Below are positions 53,995 to 62,700 of a stretch of DNA of 64,000 bases, piece by piece; the first letter of the stretch is position 1; every line of letters starts with the position of its first letter. The notes under the pieces are model-generated. The model was not told the origin of the DNA. It was given only the letters and a program-made list of their open reading frames with translations, and did not search any database. Source of the DNA: Pseudophaeobacter sp. EL27 (GTDB lineage Bacteria > Pseudomonadota > Alphaproteobacteria > Rhodobacterales > Rhodobacteraceae); assembly GCF_900313025.1 (NCBI RefSeq), contig NZ_OMPQ01000004.1, forward strand, positions 61,387-125,386. The letters are read 5' to 3'. The position numbers were made by a program, and so were the translations under genes.

Positions 53995-54891
53995 ATGAAA
54001 CGCCGACTGCCCCCCCTGAACGCCATCCGCGCCTTTGAGGCGGCGGCCCGTCTGGAGAGTATCTCTGAGGCGGCGGAAGAACTGTCAGTCACCCCCACCG
54101 CGATCAGCCATCAGATCCGGCATCTGGAAAACCTGCTGGACATCAAGTTGTTTGAACGCGCCGGGCGCAACGTATCGCTGACCAACCAGGGTGCACGGAT
54201 GCTGCCGGATATCACCCGCGGCATGGACAGCCTGGCGGCGGCATTCGCCGAAACCTATGGCAATATCGACACCAACACGGTGACGATTTCGACCACCCGG
54301 GAATTCGCGCGCTATTGGCTGCAACCCAGATTGGGAGAGTTTTACGATGCCTTCCCGCAACTAACACTCAACATTTTCGCCAGCGAAAGTGCTGTGGACA
54401 TGAGCGGTAGTGAGATTGATGTCGCAGTGCGATATGGCGCGATGCCTGCACAAGACAACGACGAAACCCCGCTTTATCAGGAATATTATGTCGCTGCCGC
54501 CAGCCGCGATTTGCTGACACCCAACCGGGCCGCGCGGATCGAATTTCTGACCCGCAAACGTCTGATAGATGTGAGATGGGAAAATTCATCTCTCATTGCG
54601 CCGTCTTGGAAGGCCTGGTTTGCGGCCGCCGGGATGGAAGATTGCGACAGTTTCCGTAGAATGAGTTTTGACGCCTATAATCTGGCGTTTGACGCTCTAA
54701 AACGTGGCCACGGCGCAGCCCTTCTCAGTCGCACTATTGTGCGATCTGCTGAATTTGATGGTGGGTTTGTCGAACTCGAAGGCCCACAACTCCCTGGTTA
54801 TCACTACCGCGTTCTGTGCTCTCCTACCGCGATGCGCAAACGAGCGGTCCGCCAGTTCGTTGATTGGTTGGTGGAAACGGCAACTGAGTAA
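53995..54891 (+). CDS. LysR family regulator, GcvA-like (paralogue B)
   Basis: A 298-aa LysR-type protein whose N-terminal helix-turn-helix (RRLPPLNAIRAFEAAARLES, then EEAAEELSVTPTAISHQIRHL) is nearly the same as in the paralogue at 47572. The effector domain is also close (ISTTREFARYWLQPRLGEFYD compared with TTTRSFAWSWLSPRLPKF). The two regulators lie at either side of the polyamine-type importer operon, so they probably arose by duplication with the module. Confidence 0.9.
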   Translation: MKRRLPPLNAIRAFEAAARLESISEAAEELSVTPTAISHQIRHLENLLDIKLFERAGRNVSLTNQGARMLPDITRGMDSLAAAFAETYGNIDTNTVTISTTREFARYWLQPRLGEFYDAFPQLTLNIFASESAVDMSGSEIDVAVRYGAMPAQDNDETPLYQEYYVAAASRDLLTPNRAARIEFLTRKRLIDVRWENSSLIAPSWKAWFAAAGMEDCDSFRRMSFDAYNLAFDALKRGHGAALLSRTIVRSAEFDGGFVELEGPQLPGYHYRVLCSPTAMRKRAVRQFVDWLVETATE

Positions 54892-54895
54892 ATGC

Positions 54896-55336
54896 TCAGG
54901 CTTGCGATGATCGGATGTGCTGGTGGAGATCGCCATAGAATGGGCGGCTGATCGACAGGCGTACATAGTACCAAGTTCCATTGTCATCGCGGGCGAATTC
55001 CTCGAGGTACTCACCGGAGTAAATCATCTGCAATGGCAGAGTTTCTGTCTGCTGAATGACCGTGACATAACGTCGACATTGAGCGGTTCCGATATCTTCA
55101 TCTATCTGAAGGTCCTCATTTGTAGACAGGTGACGGGTGCGGGGCGAACCGTCAGAAAACAACACGACGCGGGACAACAGTTTGTCGCGGACTTCGTGTC
55201 GCCCAGAGAGTGGCACGCCTCCCTCAAATACCCATTCACCCCGTGCGAACAGATCCGCGAAACCGTCCAGATCACCATTATCCAACGCAAAGCTATAGGC
55301 GTTGAGCAGGTGACGAATTTGATCAGTGCTAGTCAT
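54896..55336 (-). CDS. NTF2-like (SnoaL-type) small hydrolase/cyclase
   Basis: A 146-aa cone-fold NTF2/SnoaL protein. Evidence: LLNAYSFALDNGDLDGFADLF near the N-terminus, RHEVRDKLLSRVVLF, then CRRYVTVIQQTETLPLQM and YSGEYLEEFARDDNGTWYYV. Proteins with this fold include ring-hydroxylating dioxygenase small subunits and polyketide cyclases. It is the third NTF2-like protein in the window. ATG 55336 fits the start; the frame upstream is spurious. It converges with the LysR gene (stop at 54891), 4 bp apart. Confidence 0.78.
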   Translation of the reverse strand: MTSTDQIRHLLNAYSFALDNGDLDGFADLFARGEWVFEGGVPLSGRHEVRDKLLSRVVLFSDGSPRTRHLSTNEDLQIDEDIGTAQCRRYVTVIQQTETLPLQMIYSGEYLEEFARDDNGTWYYVRLSISRPFYGDLHQHIRSSQA

Positions 55337-55525
55337 TGAAACGGTGCTTTCTGAAAGATGCCGATGAGGGGTCGTTTGTGACACGATCGTGGTCAATTTC
55401 AAGGCTACGGGTCCAAAGAGAAGGCCCCTTGTAACGCCGATCTCACCCGAACGTGACCAAGAAACCCATGGTTACAAAAAAGTGCCCTGTTCAGTGCGGG
55501 AGGGGCAGAGGTTAAATTGATCATC

Positions 55526-56248
55526 ATGATGAAAACAAAAGGAACCCCCTCTGTGATCTATCCGATGATCCGCGCTGTTTGTCTGTGTGTTTTGGTGCTG
55601 TGCGTTGCGCCTTTGTCCGGGTGGGCAGAGACGCGGGTGCTGGTGCTGGGGGATAGTAATACCTGGGGATCCAATGCATCTGGTCCCAGACACGGAGAAA
55701 CCGTGCGCTGGGGGCGGGTGCTCGGTGCGGCTCTTCCTGATGTTGTGGTGGTGGAGGAGGGCCGCATCGGGCGGCGTACAGATCTGAAGGCAGAGCGCCC
55801 GTTGGACAATATTGGCCATGCCGTGGCCACGCCTTTGCCAGATTTGGTGGCCCAGCACCTGCCACTGAATCTGGCAGTGGTGATGCTGGGCACCAATGAC
55901 CTGCAGGCTGGGCAGGAGCGGGATGAGGAGACCATCGCGCGGTCGGCCTTTTCTCTGGCACGCATCCTGCAAACCGGGGGTGTTGATCGGGTTCTAATGG
56001 TTGCCCCGCCGCCGTTGACCAGCCCTGAACAGGGGCAGCTCGCCTATATCTTTGGTGATGCGCAATCTGGATCAGAAGCCTTGGCAGAAGCCTATGCACG
56101 CCAATCCCAACAAACCGGTATTCCTGTTTTTGATGCTGGATCCGTGATCCGGGCCGACGGGGCGGACGGGGTGCATCTTACCGTCGCCGCGCACAAAAAA
56201 CTGGGGCGGGCGCTGGCCCCTGCCGTGGCTGCACTACTTTCCGAATAA
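55526..56248 (+). CDS. secreted SGNH/GDSL-type hydrolase
   Basis: A 240-aa SGNH hydrolase with an N-terminal signal segment (about residues 13-34, then WAETRVLV). Block I is VLGDSNTWGSNA, block III VVMLGTNDLQAG, and block V ADGVHLTVAAHKKLG (Asp/His). It is a paralogue of the cytoplasmic SGNH enzyme at 52761. It probably hydrolyses an ester or acyl bond in the periplasm. A GAGG lies upstream of the start at 55526. It is the first gene of a secreted-protein group with the metallo-hydrolase, thioredoxin-like and IalB-like genes. Confidence 0.85.
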   Translation: MMKTKGTPSVIYPMIRAVCLCVLVLCVAPLSGWAETRVLVLGDSNTWGSNASGPRHGETVRWGRVLGAALPDVVVVEEGRIGRRTDLKAERPLDNIGHAVATPLPDLVAQHLPLNLAVVMLGTNDLQAGQERDEETIARSAFSLARILQTGGVDRVLMVAPPPLTSPEQGQLAYIFGDAQSGSEALAEAYARQSQQTGIPVFDAGSVIRADGADGVHLTVAAHKKLGRALAPAVAALLSE

Positions 56249-56298
56249 CCTAAAGAGACGACCCACAATACACTCAACCCAAACCATGGAGAGACCTC

Positions 56299-57279
56299 AT
56301 GACTCTTATTTCCCGCCGTCAGGCTTTAACTGGGGCTGCCGTCGCCGCTTCTGCTGCGATCGCCACCCCGCTGATGCCAACCAGGGTGGGCGCCACGGCG
56401 CCGCTGGCGGGCACACAGGCCCCCGGCTTTTATCGTCGCAAGGTTGGCAATGCCGAAGTCACTGCGTTGCTGGATGGTTACCTAGATATCGCCCACAACC
56501 TGTGGACCGGCATTGACGAGACCGGTGTAAAGCAGGCTATCTCCGACAGCTTCCTGCCCGACAACGGCAATATCAGGATTGGCATCACATCCTATCTGGT
56601 GAATACTGGCGACCGCCTGATCCTTGTCGACAGCGGCTCAGCAGACCTATTCGGCCCAACTGCTGGCAAATTTCTGGAGATGCTTGCGGCCGCTGGTCAC
56701 ACCGCTGATCAGATTGACGATATCCTGATCACCCACATGCACCCCGATCACATCGGCGCGCTGATCACTGCAGATGGCAGAGCAACCTTCGCCAATGCTC
56801 AGGTGCATGTAGCACAAAAGGAAATCGAATTCTGGGCCTCTGAAACCAACCTGACCTCTGCCCCTGATTTCGCAAAGCCTTGGTATCAGGCGGCGCTGGA
56901 TGTGCAGGCGGCTTATGACGGGCGGCTCAACATCTTCTCCGGCGCGCCCGAACTTATCACAGGCGTGACGGCGATGGAACTGCCGGGCCACACTCCAGGT
57001 CAGACCGGCTATCACTTCGGCTTTGGTGGTGAAGAACTGCTTATCTGGGGCGACGCCTGTGGCGTGGCAGCGGTGCAGTTCCAACACCCCGAAGCTGGCC
57101 TGGTGTTCGACGTGGACGGCGAAACCGGCAAGAAAACCCGCGCCAAGCTGTTGGACATGGCGGCGCATGACAAACTGCTGGTAGCCTCGCCCCACTGCCC
57201 GTTCCCGTCCTTTGGCCATGTAGCGCGCAGCGGTGAGGCCTATGCCTGGGTGCCTGACGAATATCACTATACCGCGTAA
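56299..57279 (+). CDS. metallo-beta-lactamase-fold hydrolase, Tat-exported
   Basis: A 326-aa MBL-fold metal hydrolase with a twin-arginine motif (ISRRQAL) and hydrophobic stretch, so it is probably exported to the periplasm. The metal site is HMHPDHIG (about residues 151-158), further ligands lie in ELPGHTPGQ and the GDAC block. Homologues include lactonases, arylsulfatase-like and penicillin-binding-like hydrolases. It stands 50 bp after the secreted SGNH gene and is followed by a thioredoxin-like gene. The substrate is unknown. Confidence 0.87.
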   Translation: MTLISRRQALTGAAVAASAAIATPLMPTRVGATAPLAGTQAPGFYRRKVGNAEVTALLDGYLDIAHNLWTGIDETGVKQAISDSFLPDNGNIRIGITSYLVNTGDRLILVDSGSADLFGPTAGKFLEMLAAAGHTADQIDDILITHMHPDHIGALITADGRATFANAQVHVAQKEIEFWASETNLTSAPDFAKPWYQAALDVQAAYDGRLNIFSGAPELITGVTAMELPGHTPGQTGYHFGFGGEELLIWGDACGVAAVQFQHPEAGLVFDVDGETGKKTRAKLLDMAAHDKLLVASPHCPFPSFGHVARSGEAYAWVPDEYHYTA

Positions 57280-57314
57280 GTTCACGAAACCGCTTAAAGA
57301 TTCAGCACATCTTT

Positions 57315-57338
57315 CGGAGCGGGCGCAGACCCGCTCCG
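57315..57338. promoter_or_regulatory. hairpin before the thioredoxin-like gene
   Basis: CGGAGCGGG pairs with CCCGCTCCG around CGCAGA. It lies in the 81-bp gap between the metallo-hydrolase and thioredoxin-like genes. Lacking a T run, it may stabilise or divide the transcript. Confidence 0.5.
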
Positions 57339-57360
57339 GAATTTCTGAAAGGAAAAGACC

Positions 57361-57753
57361 ATGAAACGCAGAGAGTTCATTGCCGCCGCCGTCGCCACGG
57401 CACTGTTTGCGGGGTCCGCGCTCGCCGCGGATCCGATAACGTTCCATTTCTATGGCGCCGAAGATTGCCCGCCATGCATGGCGTTCAAACGCAAAAATCT
57501 GGCGGATGTGCAGACCTTAGGAAAACAACAAGGTTTCAACGTCGAGGAAAACGTGATTACCCGTACCCGCGACGTGCCCAATGTAGGCGTCTACGGCGAT
57601 CGCGATCCGATCCTGCGCTTGGCTGCGCCGCAGCTGGAACTGGTTTACCCGCCGATCTTCTTTGTCTCGCAGGGGGGAGAGATCCTGTCTGTGCATGGGC
57701 ATGATTGGAGCGCGGCGCTGCGTGAGGCGCGACGGCTGGCCGGGCTGAGCTGA
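57361..57753 (+). CDS. periplasmic thioredoxin-like protein (CPPC)
   Basis: A 130-aa exported thioredoxin-fold protein with a signal peptide (about residues 1-22, ending ALA). The active site is CPPC in AEDCPPCMAFKRK (about residues 32-44). It should reduce or shuffle disulfides outside the cytoplasm. It may serve the IalB-like protein encoded directly downstream, whose stop/start overlap is 1 bp (TGATG). Cysteine spacing and short length suggest a substrate-specific thiol reductase and not a general Dsb protein. RBS GAAAGG lies before ATG 57361. Confidence 0.85.
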   Translation: MKRREFIAAAVATALFAGSALAADPITFHFYGAEDCPPCMAFKRKNLADVQTLGKQQGFNVEENVITRTRDVPNVGVYGDRDPILRLAAPQLELVYPPIFFVSQGGEILSVHGHDWSAALREARRLAGLS

Positions 57754-58322
57754 TGCGGCTGGCAAGCGCGCTGTTGACTGGGCTGGGCCTTCATCTGGGG
57801 GGGGGGGCTGTTGCACAGGATTTGCAAGGGCGTGATACTGCGGGCAACTGGCGCGTGACCCACCATACTTCTCACGGGATCTGGAAGTCGATCTGCGACG
57901 AACGTGAGGAGCATGGGGCGCTGAAACAGCGTTGCTACATCCGCTGGGTGGATGTCTATGCCGGGCACCCGGATTTCGGGGCCCTGTTCACCTTCATCAC
58001 TCCCCGGGAAAATGCGCCAGCCGGACAGCATGACGTTATGTTCGGTCCGGAACTGGGCACGGTCTTTTTACCTGACGGTTTCGTTGTTAAACAGGACCAG
58101 GAAATCATCTGGCACATGTCGGGAGTGGGATGCCTGCTTCTGGCGGACTGCGAGCTTGATGCTTCTCAGTCCGATGAAGCCCTGCAGGCTATGCTGAACG
58201 GAAGTGGTCTGGAGTTTTCGTTTATCGACCCGCATTTCAGGCGTTTTGATCTCAGCTGGTCGCTGGAGGGTTTCTCTGACGCCTTCGAGACCTATCAAAC
58301 ACAATGGTTTCTGCGGCAATAG
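57753..58322 (+). CDS. IalB-like secreted protein with G11 tract in signal peptide
   Basis: A 189-aa exported protein of the invasion-associated-locus-B type (YWRVTHH-like start after a signal peptide, then a beta-rich domain with paired Cys, for example CYIRWVDVYAGHPDFG and CLLLADCELD). The signal-peptide region (LGGGAVAQ) is coded by a run of 11 G at 57797-57807, which could slip and switch the gene off and on. The gene overlaps the thioredoxin-like gene by 1 bp. Four or so cysteines fit a client of that protein. Function is unknown. Confidence 0.72.
   Translation: MRLASALLTGLGLHLGGGAVAQDLQGRDTAGNWRVTHHTSHGIWKSICDEREEHGALKQRCYIRWVDVYAGHPDFGALFTFITPRENAPAGQHDVMFGPELGTVFLPDGFVVKQDQEIIWHMSGVGCLLLADCELDASQSDEALQAMLNGSGLEFSFIDPHFRRFDLSWSLEGFSDAFETYQTQWFLRQ
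57797..57807 (+). repeat. homopolymer run of 11 G in a signal-peptide coding region
   Basis: Eleven consecutive G lie in frame with the start of the IalB-like gene. Tracts of this length are prone to slipped-strand changes, and any change not a multiple of three would break the reading frame. Confidence 0.9.
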
Positions 58323-58384
58323 TGAGAGCCTCGTCTGGATCATGGCATGCTCACAGGTGATCCACCCGGGCACAGGAGTGGGCA

Positions 58385-58517
58385 GGCAGTTCTCGGAAAA
58401 TCGTCGATTTACGGACCCGGAGAATGCGAGCCATTTCATCACTGGGACCTTTGCGTGTCTCCAGCGTTCAATTCTGTGGCATTCCGTGATACTCAGTTGA
58501 CTATAGACAGCGCCCAT
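58385..58517 (-). pseudogene. IS30-family transposase N-terminal remnant
   Basis: Starting at ATG 58517 on the minus strand, the frame reads MGAVYSQLSITECHRIERWR, then after a one-base deletion continues in another frame as DEMARILRVRKSTIFREL. Both pieces are the typical N-terminus of an IS30 transposase (helix-turn-helix followed by STIFREL). The rest of the gene is gone. The remnant abuts the truncated btuB. Confidence 0.75.
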
Positions 58518-58619
58518 GTCGATTCCTCTTGTTAGATAAACTACTGTTTTCTAACCAGAGTCGCACTTCAAGGTAGCGCGCGCCATTCCCGATCTGTAGA
58601 GCGGATAAGGATGGTTATG

Positions 58620-59504
58620 TTAAATTGATGCAGCAAACGACAGACGATGTTTTAAACGCCCGCCCAAGGAGGCGAACTCAGCATAGATCTGTGCCAGGCG
58701 TTCGTCCCGCTCGCTGAACTGGGTTGGATCGTCCACCACATACCCAGCCGCATCGGTTGCAAAGCGATCGGTGCGATCGTAGTCGTAGTGCTCATCTGAG
58801 GTGCGGAGGTTAAAGCCGAGCTTCAATCGTTGTGTGACCAGATAATCCCCCTTCAGCTGCAGCGTCGTGCGGCGAATGCCATCTTCTTCGCCGCCAGAGC
58901 CGGAGCTGTCGTAGCCATCGTCCTCGTCATGGGCGAGACTGAAGGAGATGCCGCCACGCTCGGAGCGTGTCGAGGCCCGTGCAGAGGCGCGGTAGCCGTC
59001 AGATCCAATTTCGGCGCTGCCACCGTATTCGGTGCCGATACCGCCGGTCTTGGTGATGATATTGATCACCCCAGCCGAAGCATTGGAGCCATAAAACACC
59101 GATTGTGGACCCCGCAGGACCTCGATGCGTTCGATATTGGCGGTGTCCAGACCGGATAGGATGTATTCGCTGTCCCCGGCGGAGGCTTCAACACCATCAA
59201 TCAGGATCAGGGTGTGGTTGGCTTCGGCGCCGCGAATGCGCACCTGAGTGTAGCTGTCACCGGACCCGTTGACCATCAAGCCGGGCACCGCCCGCAGGGC
59301 GTCCTGGACGGAGGTGATGCCACGTTCTTCGATCTCTTCACTGGTGAGAACCGAGGCCGAGCGGCCATATCTTTGGGACTCAATGGGCGTGAAGCCACCA
59401 GAAATGATGATCTCGCCCAGGTCGATGACCTCAGAGTCTTGGGCCAATGCAATAGCGGGGGTCGCGGCCAGAGCCGCAGCCAAGGACAGGCGTGCCTTGC
59501 GCAT
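58620..59504 (-). pseudogene. btuB: vitamin B12 TonB-dependent receptor BtuB, C-terminally truncated
   Basis: 294 codons of a TonB-dependent outer-membrane cobalamin receptor. They include a signal peptide (about residues 1-21, ending ALA), the plug domain (TSEEIEERGITSVQDALRAV, GPQSVFYGSNASAGVINII) and the first barrel strands. The normal length is about 600 aa, so more than half of the barrel is lost. The frame ends at TAA 58620-58622 next to an IS30 remnant. It cannot form a working pore. GGAGG lies before ATG 59504. Its promoter and cobalamin riboswitch are still in place. Confidence 0.9.
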
Positions 59505-59675
59505 AGTTCTATTCCTCCCGGCTTGATGACAAAGCACAGGCCAAGCAGCTGCCCAAAGCGGACAGCAAGTCAAAATGAAGGTCTATGAGAGGCACTGCTC
59601 CCGCAGACGGTGAAAATTGCCACCACTACGGAAATCCGTTGTCCTTGGCGCATCCCGCACCCGGACAGGGTGATC

Positions 59676-59870
59676 ATTCTGGCAGGTCTCCTGACTCGCG
59701 GGTCGAGGCCTTGCCGCGCCTTCCCACCCCGAGGGGCAGTGGCTAAATGCAGCAGTGCTCTCCGCTCACAGTTGCGGGGGCAGTCACGGATTTGGCGCCT
59801 GTTGGCTACACCTCACCGTGTTCCCTATTATCCGGGTGGTCTCCCAGCCGGACCAGAATGCTCGCGACTT
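59676..59870 (-). promoter_or_regulatory. cobalamin (B12) riboswitch upstream of truncated btuB
   Basis: On the minus strand the conserved blocks are TAGGGAACACGGTGAGG, then GACTGCCCCCGCAACTGTGA (revcomp of 59767-59786) and the 3' box AGTCAGGAGACCTGCC (revcomp of 59681-59696). It is the usual control of btuB, repressing it when cobalamin is plentiful. Here it drives a gene that has lost its 3' half. Confidence 0.93.
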
Positions 59871-60149
59871 AGTCAGGCATTGTTAGGTCTGTCAAGAAGG
59901 GAGTTTGAAGCAGGTCGCTGGAAAAGAGATGCAGGGTGTGGTTTTGGGGCGCCAAAATGCAGGTGACGGCACGTAAATCAGTCATGAAGCAATACGTGCC
60001 TGTTGAGGAGAGGGGCTTTGCCCCTAAAAACATCTCACAGTAGATAACAGAACCTAAAACTTCGCGTTGGGGATCGGGCAAAATCACACGGTTCAAACTG
60101 TGTGATATCGACAAGGCAGAACCGCGACACAACACTCAAGGATACCGAA

Positions 60150-61310
60150 ATGACACCGTTCATTTTCAATACCACCAAATCTCTGGTCTTCGAAACTGGC
60201 GCTTCATCTCGCCTTGCCGAAGTGGCTGGGCAAACGTTGGGCAAATCGGTCTTGCTGGTAACAGATCCCGGTCTTCGCCAGTTGGGACTTGCAGATCCTG
60301 CCATGGCTTCACTTGAAGCCGCCGGACACCGCGTTACGGTTTTTGACAAAGTGGAGGCCGATCCATCTCGTGAAACGCTGATGCAGGCGGTGGAGGCCGG
60401 ACGCTCGGTCGGGGCAACCGGTGTCCTCGGCTTTGGTGGCGGCTCATCGCTGGATGTGGCTAAGCTGGTGGCACTGTTGCTGGGATCGAATGAGGACTTG
60501 GACGAGGCCTGGGGGGTCGCGCAGGCCAAGGGCCCACGTCTGCCTTTGGTTCTGGTTCCGACCACCGCCGGAACAGGATCCGAGGTTACGCCAGTCTCGA
60601 TCATCACGGTGGGTGCCGAGGAAAAGCGGGGGGTCTCTTCCCCTGTAATCCTACCGGACATCGCCATTTTGGATGCAGACCTGACTGTGGGTCTGCCGGC
60701 TCATATCACCGCGGCCACCGGTGTCGACGCAATGGTGCATGCGATCGAAGCCTATGCCTCAAAATCAGCCAACAACAATCCTCTCTCAAAAATGCTGGCG
60801 CGCGAAGCGTTGCGCCTCCTAGGCGCCAACATCGAAACTGCCGTATTCAATGGCCAGGACAAAGACGCGCGTGGAGCGATGTTGCTGGGGTCCATGCTGG
60901 CAGGGCAGGCCTTTGCCAATTCGCCCGTGGCTGCGGTACACGCGCTGGCCTATCCCATCGGCGGCACCTTCCACATCCCGCACGGTTTGTCGAACGCGCT
61001 GATTCTACCGCATGTGCTGCGCTTTAACGCGCCCGACGCCCATATGCTCTATGCAGAAATTGCCGCAGACGCCTTTCCACAGATAGCAAAGGTCGAAGGC
61101 AGCCAAGCGCGCTGTGCCGCCTTTATCGACGCATTGGCTGATTTGTCCAAACATCTGGGCATGAAAACCCGCCTGCGAGACGTGGATATCCCCAAAGATG
61201 CCATCGCCAAAATGGCATCGGATTCAATGGTTCAACAGCGTCTCCTGGTCAACAACCCCCGTGAGGTCACCGAAAGGGATGCGTTCAACATCTACGAGGC
61301 GGCCTGGTGA
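60150..61310 (+). CDS. iron-containing alcohol dehydrogenase family
   Basis: A 386-aa group III (iron) alcohol dehydrogenase. It has the nucleotide-binding block FGGGSSLDVAK (about residues 92-102), the VPTTAGTGSEVTP stretch (about 137-149) and the metal ligands in AVHALAYPIGGTFHIPHGLS and downstream His. It oxidises alcohols or reduces aldehydes with NAD. The start ATG 60150 is preceded by AAGGAT. Its TGA overlaps the ATG of a thioesterase gene, so the two are translationally coupled. Confidence 0.92.
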   Translation: MTPFIFNTTKSLVFETGASSRLAEVAGQTLGKSVLLVTDPGLRQLGLADPAMASLEAAGHRVTVFDKVEADPSRETLMQAVEAGRSVGATGVLGFGGGSSLDVAKLVALLLGSNEDLDEAWGVAQAKGPRLPLVLVPTTAGTGSEVTPVSIITVGAEEKRGVSSPVILPDIAILDADLTVGLPAHITAATGVDAMVHAIEAYASKSANNNPLSKMLAREALRLLGANIETAVFNGQDKDARGAMLLGSMLAGQAFANSPVAAVHALAYPIGGTFHIPHGLSNALILPHVLRFNAPDAHMLYAEIAADAFPQIAKVEGSQARCAAFIDALADLSKHLGMKTRLRDVDIPKDAIAKMASDSMVQQRLLVNNPREVTERDAFNIYEAAW

Positions 61311-61756
61311 TGGGAGGTAAGGCACCGATCACAACACGCGCGGACTATCTGGACTTCTATCCGCTGCAAACCCGCTGGATGGACAATGACGCCTATGGCC
61401 ATATGAACAATGTGGTCCATTATTCTCTCTTCGACACCGCGGTAAATGGGTGGCTGATCGAACGAGGTCTGTTGGACCCGCGCAAGTCCGAAACCTATGG
61501 ATTGGTGGTTGAAAGCGGCTGCAAATACCATGCCGAAATGGGGTTTCCCGACAGGGTAACAGCCGGTCTTCGGGTGGCCCGGCTGGGCTCAAGCTCGATC
61601 AAATACGAAGTCGCGTTGTTCCGAAATGACGAGAACACGGCCACCGCCGAGGGCTTTTTTATCCACGTCTATGTCAATCGCGAAACTCACCGTCCGTCCC
61701 CGATAGAAGACGACCGCCGCGTCGCGTTTCAGAGCCTGATGAAAATGAGCACCTGA
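61310..61756 (+). CDS. hot-dog-fold acyl-CoA thioesterase (4HBT type)
   Basis: A 148-aa thioesterase of the 4-hydroxybenzoyl-CoA thioesterase/YbgC type. The active-site block is RWMDNDAYGHMNNVVHYSLF (about residues 23-42), with the catalytic Asp and the central helix. It hydrolyses an acyl-CoA, probably linked to the alcohol/aldehyde oxidised by the dehydrogenase upstream, with which it shares a TGATG stop-start overlap. Family length is normal. Confidence 0.88.
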   Translation: MGGKAPITTRADYLDFYPLQTRWMDNDAYGHMNNVVHYSLFDTAVNGWLIERGLLDPRKSETYGLVVESGCKYHAEMGFPDRVTAGLRVARLGSSSIKYEVALFRNDENTATAEGFFIHVYVNRETHRPSPIEDDRRVAFQSLMKMST

Positions 61757-62034
61757 CATGACATAGATCCATTCGACCCTTTCCTTTGGTGCGCCAAGAC
61801 GTTGAATAAAAGTTAAAAATGACTGCTTTGTCCGCATTCTCAACCCTCGATTATCCGTTAAGGCTGCACAAACAGGTTCAAGGGCTGCTTTGGTGACTGG
61901 CATCACGGTGTTTTACCGCTCAACCAAAGTTCGATAAGGGCCGTTCTCAGCTATGGCGCAGGATGGCATGACACAATAGACCGTAGTGACTGCACCGATT
62001 CTATGGGTTTCGCTTCCGCAAACAAATAGGAACC

Positions 62035-62658
62035 ATGGGCAGAACGTGCTTAATGCCTGCCAAACATGAAGGGATCCATTCTATCAAAAAGCGCGGACCA
62101 AAGACATTATCGACAGCTCATCAAGACGTGGTGAAAAACACACGTCGATGGCTTGAACACATCGTGGTGGGGTTAAATCTATGCCCATTTTCCTCGAGTG
62201 TCATAGCCCGAGACCAAGTCCACTATGCCATATGTGACGCCACGACCGATGCGCATCTTAAGCAGTTTTTTGTGACGGAACTACAGCGCCTGCTCGTGAC
62301 CAACGAAAATGACATCGCTACCAGCCTGCTCATGTTTACCCAAGGTTTAGAAGAGTTCGATGATTACCTCGACTTACTCGATTGGTTTCAGCAACTCTTG
62401 GAGCAAGCAGAGCTGACAGAGGATGTGCAACTGGCATCCTTTCATCCTCAATACAGATTTGACGGTGTGGCTCCGGACGATCTAAGCCATTTCACCAATC
62501 GCTCGCCCTATCCAACCATACATCTTCTGCGTCAAGACCAGATGACCAAAATTCTCGCGCACGTTTCGGACCCAGAGAAGATTTATTTGGATAACATAGA
62601 AACATTGAATAGGCTTGGTCGCCGACAGGTCGAGGCACTCTGCCCTTGGGGGAAATAA
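62035..62658 (+). CDS. DUF1415 family protein
   Basis: A 207-aa protein of the DUF1415 family. The pattern WLEHIVVGLNLCPFSSSVIA (about residues 39-58), with the conserved CPF, and the C-terminal NIETLNRLGRRQVEALCP are typical. Function is unknown. The start may be 62035 or ATG 62053 (MPAKHEGIHS). The gene stands alone between the thioesterase and a mobile-element end that begins about 40 bp after its stop, so this may be an insertion point. Confidence 0.85.
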   Translation: MGRTCLMPAKHEGIHSIKKRGPKTLSTAHQDVVKNTRRWLEHIVVGLNLCPFSSSVIARDQVHYAICDATTDAHLKQFFVTELQRLLVTNENDIATSLLMFTQGLEEFDDYLDLLDWFQQLLEQAELTEDVQLASFHPQYRFDGVAPDDLSHFTNRSPYPTIHLLRQDQMTKILAHVSDPEKIYLDNIETLNRLGRRQVEALCPWGK

Positions 62659-62700
62659 GGCTGATTGTGATGGCCTGTAATCGCGTCCGGCGCCAAAGCT

